From Campylobacter geochelonis (GTDB taxonomy: Bacteria > Campylobacterota > Campylobacteria > Campylobacterales > Campylobacteraceae): DNA of 64,000 nt. Under the pieces are notes generated by a model. It saw nothing but the letters and a program-made list of their open reading frames with translations. It ran no database searches and was not told the DNA's origin. Location: positions 1,178,001-1,242,000 of the forward strand of contig NZ_CP053844.1 of NCBI RefSeq assembly GCF_013201685.1. Reading direction: 5' to 3'. The position numbers were made by a program, and so were the translations under genes. How positions within the stretch are numbered: the stretch's first letter is position 1; each line of letters starts with the position of its first letter. Shown piece after piece: positions 19,985 through 28,438 of the stretch.

Positions 19985-20023
19985 GTGCAAAGCAGGCGCT
20001 CTCCCAGCTGAGCTAATTCCCCA
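19985..20023 (-). repeat. partial tRNA-Ala duplicate (5' half)
   Basis: 39 bp identical to 19836-19874: it covers the 5' half of tRNA-Ala from the acceptor strand through the D-arm to the anticodon loop, where similarity ends abruptly. The copies are offset by 149 bp. The break in the anticodon loop is where many tyrosine integrases cross over, so this may be an old attachment site; unequal exchange between rRNA operons is the alternative. It is not a functional tRNA. Confidence 0.88.
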
Positions 20024-20275
20024 TTTTTGCTTTCTCTTTTTTCTACTAAACTTTGTTACACTTTGCTTCAAACTGCAGTCACAAACATAAGTTTGCTCAT
20101 TTGTTTTTGCTCGTGTTCCTTGTTTAGCGAAAAAATAGTTTGCAAAAATATTTATAAAATTCTTCCAAATTCTTAGACTTAATCAATTAAATTTAAAAGA
20201 CTTAAATAAACTTCTATTCTATTATTAATTTCTTTTTATCTACTACTCAACATAGATTATAAAATCTTTGGTTTG

Positions 20276-20352
20276 TGGTGGGCCTAATAAGACTTGAACT
20301 TATGACCTCACCCTTATCAGGGGTGCACTCTAACCAGCTGAGCTATAGGCCC
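20276..20352 (-). tRNA. tRNA-Ile (GAT)
   Basis: 77 nt on the minus strand with encoded CCA. Anticodon GAT in CCCTGATAAGGG; acceptor GGGCCTA; T-arm GTTCAAGTC. First tRNA after 16S in the spacer, so the order is 16S-Ile-Ala. Confidence 0.95.
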
Positions 20353-20367
20353 TTAACATATCTGGGC

Positions 20368-20401
20368 GTCAATCTTTCAAAACTAAACAAGTGCGATTGA
20401 G
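20368..20401. repeat. 16S precursor processing stem, 3' arm (partner 22327-22362)
   Basis: GTCAATCTTTCAAAACTAAA then CAAGTGCGATTGAG is nearly the reverse complement of 22327-22362. The two arms flank 16S and would form the RNase III stem. Confidence 0.75.
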
Positions 20402-20427
20402 AGAAACTACTAAGAGTGTTAAGCTCT

Positions 20428-20467
20428 TAAGAACTAGTTAGTACAATAACTATCTAACTAGTTCTTA
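20428..20467. repeat. 14-bp inverted repeat in the 16S-tRNA-Ile spacer
   Basis: TAAGAACTAGTTAG (20428-20441) and CTAACTAGTTCTTA (20454-20467) form a perfect stem with a 12-nt loop in the spacer transcript. There is no T-run, so it is more likely a processing or folding element than a terminator. Confidence 0.8.
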
Positions 20468-20580
20468 CCACAAATAGTTTTCAAAGATAAATAATCGCTA
20501 TCTTTGTTTTTACTATTTGATTTAGTAGTGTCGTTCTTTCTTAATGTATATCTTGTGAGAAATATACATATGTACTCTAG

Positions 20581-22097
<1,517 letters not shown>

Positions 22098-22620
22098 ATT
22101 TACTTTTAGCGCACAAACAAAGTCTGTGCTAAAGTAACAAATACTAAAGCACACCAACACAAAGTGTTGGTGTAAATTTAGCAAATGACCAAATTAAAGT
22201 TATTGAGTATTTTACTTAAAAAGCATATACTGCTATAACCTAAATTTGGATTTAATTATGAAGTTTTTAATCATAAAAACTTTATTAGTTTTAATTGTTT
22301 TTCTTTTTAATAAAATTAAAAAGTGGCTCAATCGATCACTTGTTTAGATTTCAAAGATTGACTTTAAAATTTATAGTTTAACAATTATAATTTAAAAAAC
22401 ATGCTTCTTTATCTTTATAATCTTAGTAACATTAATCTTATTAGATTTAATGTAAAAAGCTTCATCTACATAGATGAGATAAGAAAGTTAAGAGTTTTAA
22501 AATCTTGGCTTTCTTTGAAGCGGAAATGAAAGTATATAAAAGCAACACTTAAAACTAGCTTAATTACAATAAAAAAATAGTGAAAAAGTGAAAAAAAATA
22601 AAATATGGTAAAAATATATG
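22098..22620. other. rRNA promoter/leader region upstream of 16S
   Basis: AT-rich, no gene. It contains the 5' arm of the 16S processing stem (22327-22362). The rRNA promoter should lie to the right of this arm; TATAAT-like words occur on the minus strand near 22390, but none is decisive. Confidence 0.45.
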
Positions 22621-22985
22621 ATGAGATGATAAAAGCAATAGTAATGTAAGGAAAGTTAGGGTTAGGGGTTGAAGTTATTGCGTAAAAAGATAAAGAGGTA
22701 GGATTAGGGTTAAGGTTTGGAGTTAGAGTTAGGAACAAAAAAGATAAGGAGTTAGAGTTAGAGTTAGAGTTAGAGTTAAAGTTTGTGGTTATTGTAAAAA
22801 GATAAAGAGGTGGAGTATGGGGTTAGAAGTGAAGTATGGGGTTGTGGCTAGTAAGGTGGAAATGAATATTAAATTTATAATAAAGAGTATCGGAAATAAG
22901 AGAAGTTGGATTTATGGCTAATGGGTGGAAAGATGTGGAGCAAGAGCGAGGAAAGTGAAGCAAATATTGAATTGGCGGGAAAGGG
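22621..22985 (+). repeat. G-rich, C-poor degenerate repeat patch with GTTAGG/GTTAGA units
   Basis: By hand count 22621-22860 holds 82 G and 4 C in 240 nt. It includes GTTAGGGTTAGGGGTT near 22655, then four perfect GTTAGA units plus a variant (22751-22780), and two copies of GTAAAAAGATAAAGAGGT about 111 bp apart (near 22682 and 22793). A minus-strand frame (22466-22738) crosses it but reads as low-complexity and is not called. It lies between the rRNA leader and the sensor operon. From 22986 to 23440 I see only AT-rich spacer. Confidence 0.8.
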
Positions 22986-23440
22986 GAATAAAAGAAATAG
23001 TTAAATTTAGATAGGTTTTATCTGCGTACAAGTTCTTGCGCAAACACAATTATAGCTTTTCTAGCATCCTATCGGCGCGCTCCAAAACTCCACACAAATC
23101 GCGCCAGTATTTTACTCATTAAAAGTCTATAATCAGCCCAGCCAAACGTATTTTTATGGCTTTCTTGCAATCAACCAAACATCTAGAATTTAAATTTTGC
23201 CTTGCAAGTATTATTACATCCATTAAAATTCTGCGATTTTACACTACACAAACCCGATTTTTACACCAAAAAACATATTTTATGCTTAGTAAATTTATAT
23301 AAATTTTCAAATTTAGATTTTATTTGCCAAACAAAATTTGATTTTTTTAAGATTAAATCATCGCAAACCACAAACATTTAAAATTTAGATTTTAACCAAA
23401 ACCATATATCTATCTTGCAAATTTCAAAAGCTATATGATT

Positions 23441-24703
23441 TTAAATTTCTTTCATAAATCCCATCATTCTAATCGGATTTTGATACAAGTCGTATTTAAA
23501 AACCTTGCTTGTAATCTCGACTTTTTTTGTATTTTTATCGCTAGAAACTACCCTAAATTCTAGTGCGCAAAACTCGCCTTTAGCCTCAAAACATCTCTCT
23601 AAATGAGATAGAAATTTTGCCAAATCATCTTTATATATAAAATCACTCTTAAACCGCTCCATACTAAGCAAAATTTCACTATCTTCTAGCCCCAAAATTC
23701 CAGAAAAAACAGAATTTCCACTTATCGTTTGGCTTATGATATCCAAATCCCACGCGCCGATTTCAGCTGAGTTTAAACTACAATTTAGCCACTCGCGGTT
23801 TCTGTTTAAATCCTGCTCGATTGAAATTCGCTTTTTTATCTCTTTTTTTAGCAGATAAAGCCAACACCCAAAAACCCCAAGCACAAGCATTCCCACACAC
23901 ACAACTTGCCACACAAGTTTATAGTCAGTCGCTTGCTGATACGCAGGCGGAAACCATTTGCAATGTATGCTTTGCCTTATTTCGCTTGGAATGTTATCAA
24001 GTGCTTTTTGTAAAATATCTCTTAAAATCGGCTCTTTTGTAATCGAAGCCATCGCATAATCAAACTTATAATCAGCAACTCCAGAAATAGCCAAATTTCC
24101 AAAAGTTCCCTTTTGCAAGGCATAAATTAGTTGCGAAAGGTTATCAACATAAGCAAAAGTTTTGCCAGAAGCTACAAGCTCCAAACCTTGCGATAAATTT
24201 TGAGTTTTTACTAAATAAATGTTATCATAATGCTCCTCAAGACGCTGGTTTGCCATGTATTGATCTATCACGGCAACTGTTTTTCCATTTAGCTCCTTTA
24301 AGCCATTTACATATCCTGCGGTTTTGTTCGTAACAATCGCAGTCGGAAAAGATAGATATGGCTTTGTGAAATTTAGATACTTAGCCCTTTCTTGCGTTTT
24401 TGCAAGACAAGACAAGAAATCAACAGAGCCACTTTTTGCCATATTTGTAACATTTTCCCACGATTTTGCTGTTTTGATTTCAATTTTTACACCAAGAATT
24501 TTTTCAATCTCTTTTAGATAATCAATAGCCATCCCTGCAAATTGCCCTTTTTCATCGACAAATTCAAATGGCGCATAGTTACTATCAATGCCAGCGATTA
24601 TTACCGGATGCGCATCTAGCCATCTTTGCTCAGCTTCGGTTAAATCAAGTTTTGCGAACAACGCTACCTTAAACAAGATGATTAAAAATATTATTTTTCT
24701 CAT
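23441..24703 (-). CDS. SBP_bac_3-PAS sensor protein without output domain
   Basis: 420 residues: signal peptide, a periplasmic amino-acid-binding-type domain (SBP_bac_3, residues about 25-255; IAGIDSNYAPFEFVDEKGQF, VDFLSCLAKTQERAKYLNFT), one membrane helix (LVWQVVCVGMLVLGVFGCWL, about 270-290), then a single PAS domain (SLNSAEIGAWDLDIISQTIS to GFMKEI). Proteins of this EvgS-like layout normally continue into a kinase or GGDEF domain; here the chain stops at the end of PAS and nothing kinase-like follows in any frame nearby. The start overlaps the histidine kinase stop by 4 nt, so it probably senses a ligand for that kinase. The ligand is unknown. Confidence 0.82.
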   Translation of the reverse strand: MRKIIFLIILFKVALFAKLDLTEAEQRWLDAHPVIIAGIDSNYAPFEFVDEKGQFAGMAIDYLKEIEKILGVKIEIKTAKSWENVTNMAKSGSVDFLSCLAKTQERAKYLNFTKPYLSFPTAIVTNKTAGYVNGLKELNGKTVAVIDQYMANQRLEEHYDNIYLVKTQNLSQGLELVASGKTFAYVDNLSQLIYALQKGTFGNLAISGVADYKFDYAMASITKEPILRDILQKALDNIPSEIRQSIHCKWFPPAYQQATDYKLVWQVVCVGMLVLGVFGCWLYLLKKEIKKRISIEQDLNRNREWLNCSLNSAEIGAWDLDIISQTISGNSVFSGILGLEDSEILLSMERFKSDFIYKDDLAKFLSHLERCFEAKGEFCALEFRVVSSDKNTKKVEITSKVFKYDLYQNPIRMMGFMKEI

Positions 24704-25866
24704 TGCAGCTCTTTTATGATAGTTTTTGGCAAGTTATAGCTAAATTTATTTAATCCATTTTTTGAATCAACGCGGATTGAGATTTTGTATTTTGCGCATA
24801 TTTTTTTAACCATGCTAAGCCCAAGACCAAAGCCACCGCTGATGTTATCGCCTCTGTGATATTGCTCAAAAATCTTTTGAGTATCGACTATCTCATCGCC
24901 TTCATTTTCAAAGCTAAGAGTTGCGCCAAATTTTGTTTTTTCTAAATTTAGGTTTATTTTTCTACCTTGTTTTGTGTATTTTATCGCATTTGAGATGTTG
25001 TTATCTATAAATCTTTGTATCTCAAGCGAATTTGCATAAAGAAACATTTTATCGATATGATAAGTAAATTCCAGCTCTTTTACATCGCATAAAATTTGAA
25101 AAAATTCTATGCGATACATAATAAGCTCACTTAAATTTATCCACTCTTTTTTATATGCGATTTTTTTATTTTTGATTAGATATTCCATATTTTCATAAAT
25201 CGATGTGAGGTTTCTAAGTCCACCTTGAGCTCGTTTTAAAGGCATAGAATTTGATAATGTGTTTTCTAAAAACTCTAAATTTATCTGCAAAACCCCAAGC
25301 GGCGTTCTTATCTCATGAATCGCATCTTTTAAAAACAAGGCTAAATTTTTACTCATCTCATCATAAGCTTTTTTCGTATGGATATATAAAAAAATCGAGC
25401 AAAAAAGCAAAAAAGTCAAAATCAAACCACAAAGCAGATACGCCTTTTGCTTTACGCTTGTGTAATCTATCTTTTTATATAAAACCATCACAACCCTACC
25501 TGCATCTAAAAACTGAGCATTATCACAAAATTTAACAACTCCATCTTCTATAATCGCATAGTTTAAAATCCCAATTTTTGGAGCTTTATCGAAAGTAGAG
25601 TATAGAATTTTGCCATTTGTGTCTATAATTGCGATTTTATATAAAAATGACTCGAGTGTGCCAAAAAGATCTTCTTTAAAATCTTGTAAATTTTGCTTTG
25701 TTTTTGTGATTTTATACGCATAAAGCTCGATATCATGCTTTTCTTTCATCTGCAAAGACAAATTTAGCTCATGCACGTAAAAATACGATAAAAGAGTAAA
25801 ACCAACCGATATAAACAAGCAGATTATAAATGAGTAAAGTGCGATAGAGCGGTTAATACTTCTCAA
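24700..25866 (-). CDS. sensor histidine kinase (molybdoenzyme operon)
   Basis: 388 residues. Two membrane helices (about 10-30 and 140-165) bracket a short periplasmic sensor region. The cytoplasmic part has the phospho-acceptor H-box DAIHEIRTPLGVLQINLEFL, an N-box FIDNNISNAIKYTKQG and a G-box GGFGLGLSMVKKIC. The gene overlaps the upstream response regulator by 14 nt and the downstream SBP-PAS gene by 4 nt. It is paralogous to the kinase at 43551-44699. As part of the molybdoenzyme operon it likely senses the electron acceptor or redox state. Confidence 0.92.
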   Translation of the reverse strand: MRSINRSIALYSFIICLFISVGFTLLSYFYVHELNLSLQMKEKHDIELYAYKITKTKQNLQDFKEDLFGTLESFLYKIAIIDTNGKILYSTFDKAPKIGILNYAIIEDGVVKFCDNAQFLDAGRVVMVLYKKIDYTSVKQKAYLLCGLILTFLLFCSIFLYIHTKKAYDEMSKNLALFLKDAIHEIRTPLGVLQINLEFLENTLSNSMPLKRAQGGLRNLTSIYENMEYLIKNKKIAYKKEWINLSELIMYRIEFFQILCDVKELEFTYHIDKMFLYANSLEIQRFIDNNISNAIKYTKQGRKINLNLEKTKFGATLSFENEGDEIVDTQKIFEQYHRGDNISGGFGLGLSMVKKICAKYKISIRVDSKNGLNKFSYNLPKTIIKELQ

Positions 25867-26515
25867 TCTTATATCCCAAACCTCTTGAGTTTATTATCAA
25901 ATTTTTATCTGTTTTATCACGAATTCTTTTTATATGCATACGAAAATCAGCCTCAGTTATAAACTCATCGCTCCAAAGTTCGCTTATAATCTCATTTGTG
26001 CTTGCAAAACTTCCTTGTCTTTTTATAAGAAAAAGTATGATTTCTAGCTCGATTTTGGTTAGTTTTATCGCTTCATCTTTAAATTTTAGCTCGTTTTTAT
26101 CGATACAAAACTCAAATCCACAGGCTAAATTTACAACCTTTTTGCTAGTTTTAAACGAAAAGTTATTTATAGCTTGTGTGATTCGGTATTTAAGCTCTTT
26201 TAGCGCAAACGGTTTTCTTATATAGTCATTGCACCCAAGTTCATAACCCTTGCTTAAATCCTCAATATCAGTCAAAGAAGTTACTAAGATTATAGGCACT
26301 TCAATGCCCTCTTTTCTTGTTAAATTTACTACCTCATATCCAGACATCTTTGGCGTTCTAACATCTAAAAGAAGCAGATCGTAGTTATTATCAAGTATCG
26401 CATCCATCGCACTTTTGCCATCTTCAAAGTCATCGACCTCATACTCAAGTAACTCTAAAAAGTCTTTGATGCTAACTCTGTAACTATGATCATCTTCTAA
26501 TAGTAAAATTTTCAT
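25853..26515 (-). CDS. OmpR-family response regulator (molybdoenzyme operon)
   Basis: 220 residues. Receiver domain (1-115) with the acidic pair ED at 7-8, the phosphorylated Asp51 (LLLLDVRTPKMSGYE), T79 region (LVTSLTD) and Lys102 (IRKPF). A winged-helix DNA-binding domain follows (FCIDKNELKFKDEAIKLTKI to INSRGLGYKIEKY). It overlaps the kinase gene and begins 1 nt after the TorD-like gene. It is paralogous to the regulator at 44692-45351. It probably controls this operon. Confidence 0.93.
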   Translation of the reverse strand: MKILLLEDDHSYRVSIKDFLELLEYEVDDFEDGKSAMDAILDNNYDLLLLDVRTPKMSGYEVVNLTRKEGIEVPIILVTSLTDIEDLSKGYELGCNDYIRKPFALKELKYRITQAINNFSFKTSKKVVNLACGFEFCIDKNELKFKDEAIKLTKIELEIILFLIKRQGSFASTNEIISELWSDEFITEADFRMHIKRIRDKTDKNLIINSRGLGYKIEKY

Positions 26516-26516
26516 T

Positions 26517-27128
26517 TTATAAACCTAAATGCTTCTTTTCTAACTCAAACACGCTTGTTAAAAACTCGCCAAACTCAACCCAAATTTTCTCTTTACTGTG
26601 AGTTTTTATATCATCTATAAATTTATAAATCCAAACCAAAATATGCTCTTTTAAGAACTCTTTTCTTAACTCTATAAGTTCATCTGCTTGGCTAAATTTC
26701 TCATTTTTTAAAGACTCTCTTGCAAGACTTGATATGTAAAAAAGATATTGCAACTCAAATCCTAAAAAATCATCTGGCATATGATCTTTTGCTTGAACTT
26801 CTAAACCAACATTTGCATAAATTTCTCTAACTTCATAAGCAAACTCTCTCATCAAAAGCCCTTTTTTAGAGCGATAAACTGATTCAAAAGGCGAAGCTGG
26901 TGGTTTTTTAGGACCTATAAAAAGTCTATTGTACTCCCATCTTGCTTCATCTAAATTTATATCATTTAACAGATGTCGCACAAAATCCACGCTTTGTAAA
27001 TTTAAACTTAAATTTAGTGCTTTTATCTTGACTTTCTCAAAACTATCATGCTTTAACTCGTTAAAAAACAGCTCTCTTAAAAAATCATATGTATTTGAGA
27101 TATCTGTTTCGTAGTCTAAATTTCTCAT
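26517..27128 (-). CDS. TorD/DmsD-family molybdoenzyme chaperone
   Basis: 203 residues, mostly helical. Members bind the twin-arginine leader of a cognate molybdoenzyme and help insert its cofactor before export. The family core is visible in RWEYNRLFIGPKKPPASPFE (about 72-91) and HMPDDFLGFELQYLFYISSL. A frame opens at 27161, but AAGGA sits just before the ATG at 27128 and the earlier codons overlap a terminator hairpin, so I start at 27128. Its client is probably the catalytic subunit at 28439-30751 in the same operon. Confidence 0.88.
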   Translation of the reverse strand: MRNLDYETDISNTYDFLRELFFNELKHDSFEKVKIKALNLSLNLQSVDFVRHLLNDINLDEARWEYNRLFIGPKKPPASPFESVYRSKKGLLMREFAYEVREIYANVGLEVQAKDHMPDDFLGFELQYLFYISSLARESLKNEKFSQADELIELRKEFLKEHILVWIYKFIDDIKTHSKEKIWVEFGEFLTSVFELEKKHLGL

Positions 27129-27141
27129 GCTTTTCCTTAAA

Positions 27142-27165
27142 AAAGGTGCCAAATTTGACACCTTT
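27142..27165 (-). terminator. internal terminator/attenuator between cytochrome b and torD-like genes
   Basis: AAAGGTG / CACCTTT stem (with an inner CAAATTTG) followed by a T-run on the minus strand. It would lower transcription of the chaperone and regulatory genes relative to the structural subunits. Confidence 0.7.
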
Positions 27166-27173
27166 AAATTTAT

Positions 27174-27869
27174 TTAAATATCTTTTTGTAATTTTTCATA
27201 CCAAAGCGGATGATGACTTTTTACATACTCTTCATCCATTTCTCCAGTTTCAAACATCGCTTTATACGAGCTTTCGTTTGATGGAAGAAGCGCAAAGAAC
27301 ATATGGATAATCAAAACTATAACCAAAATAACAAAGCTAACACTATGAATATCTCTAAGCAAAAGCGTTGTGTTTGCATCAAAAAACATAGGATTTATGT
27401 TTCTTAAAGCAAGCAATACTCCACTTATAATCAGCGTTGCCATAGTTAAAAACATAACCCAAGCACTTGCTTTTTGACCGATATTTAGTTTGCCAAATTT
27501 TGCTGGTTTATGCTCAAGATAGTGAATTTGCATCTGTTTAATGCCATCAAAAATCGCAGCAACTCCCCATCTGTCTGGGAAAATGTTTAGCTTATTTATC
27601 TTACAAATCATACCTAGTAAAAACAAAACCGAAATTATACCTAATAAAAATCCACTACTCCAGTGAATCACGCGCAAAACCATAAGTCCTGAAGCCAAAG
27701 CTTCGCCATTACCTAAAAACTCACTTACTGGATAGCCAACAACATAAGCTATAAAATCAAAGCTTTTTGAAAAAAACGGCAACCCACTTAAAATCAAAAG
27801 AAAAACAAACAAAATCATATATTTATGATATGCCCTTTCTAAGGGATGATACGCTCTAATTTTTTTCAT
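27174..27869 (-). CDS. cytochrome b subunit (FdnI/HydC-like)
   Basis: 231 residues with four to five membrane helices and the spacing of histidines seen in di-heme formate dehydrogenase gamma subunits: HPLERAYHKYMILFVFLLIL near the N-terminus, VIHWSSGFLLG, and RDIHSVSFVILVIVLIIHMF at the end. It would bind hemes b and pass electrons between menaquinol and the Fe-S subunit. The gene overlaps the Fe-S gene by 4 nt. The partners are a molybdoenzyme and a four-cluster ferredoxin subunit, so it is the membrane anchor of that complex. Confidence 0.85.
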   Translation of the reverse strand: MKKIRAYHPLERAYHKYMILFVFLLILSGLPFFSKSFDFIAYVVGYPVSEFLGNGEALASGLMVLRVIHWSSGFLLGIISVLFLLGMICKINKLNIFPDRWGVAAIFDGIKQMQIHYLEHKPAKFGKLNIGQKASAWVMFLTMATLIISGVLLALRNINPMFFDANTTLLLRDIHSVSFVILVIVLIIHMFFALLPSNESSYKAMFETGEMDEEYVKSHHPLWYEKLQKDI

Positions 27870-28435
27870 AATTTCACCTTCTTATCATAATATTGTGCTC
27901 TAAATTTAGGATAAAAACGAATCGAAGGCTTAAAGCCTAAATCCTTAAACCCAACACAATCTTTTTGCATTTTAGCACTATCGGCTACAAAAATATCTAC
28001 AAGCTTAAGCGTATCGCAAGGACAACCAGCCACACAAGCAGGAAGCTCGCCCTCATCTAATCGCTCAGCACAAAGGTTGCATTTTTGGGCTTTTTTATCT
28101 TTTCCCATCAAAGTTATAGCACCATAACTGCATGATTGCTCGCAGTATCCACATCCTATACATTTATCGCGATTTATCTCAACTATACCATCTTTTCGTT
28201 TACTTATCGCTTCGCTAGGACAGACTCTCATGCACTCTGGTTCTTCGCAATGATGACAAGAGTGTGATAAAAACAGCTCTTTTTCCATACCATCTTCATT
28301 TACTATAAATGTATCTACTACACGCCAGTTAATAAATTCATCTTGTTGATGATAGACTTGACAGGCGATTTCGCATGCTTTACAGCCTATACAAAAATTT
28401 TGATCGAACAAAAACCCTTTTTGAAATTTTGACAT
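27866..28435 (-). CDS. four-cluster ferredoxin subunit of the molybdoenzyme (DmsB-like)
   Basis: 189 residues with the cysteine motifs of DmsB/PhsB/FdhB-type electron-transfer subunits: CIGCKACEIACQ, CHHCEEPECMRVCP, CIGCGYCEQSC, and CNLCAERLDEGELPACVAGC. These bind four [4Fe-4S] clusters. It has no leader and would be co-exported with the catalytic subunit by the Tat system. It sits between the catalytic gene (3-nt gap) and the cytochrome b gene (4-nt overlap). Confidence 0.93.
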   Translation of the reverse strand: MSKFQKGFLFDQNFCIGCKACEIACQVYHQQDEFINWRVVDTFIVNEDGMEKELFLSHSCHHCEEPECMRVCPSEAISKRKDGIVEINRDKCIGCGYCEQSCSYGAITLMGKDKKAQKCNLCAERLDEGELPACVAGCPCDTLKLVDIFVADSAKMQKDCVGFKDLGFKPSIRFYPKFRAQYYDKKVKL

Positions 28436-28438
28436 CTT

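Noticed and set aside
17857-20023. Prophage or integrative element in the rRNA spacer
   Set aside because: The partial tRNA suggests an attachment event, but there is no integrase, transposase or phage gene in the spacer; kept only as a hypothesis.
22466-22738. Minus-strand ORF of 90 residues over the G-rich patch
   Set aside because: Its Pro/Thr/Asn-rich and then Phe/Ile-rich sequence simply reflects the C-rich complement of the simple repeats; no ribosome site or family pattern.
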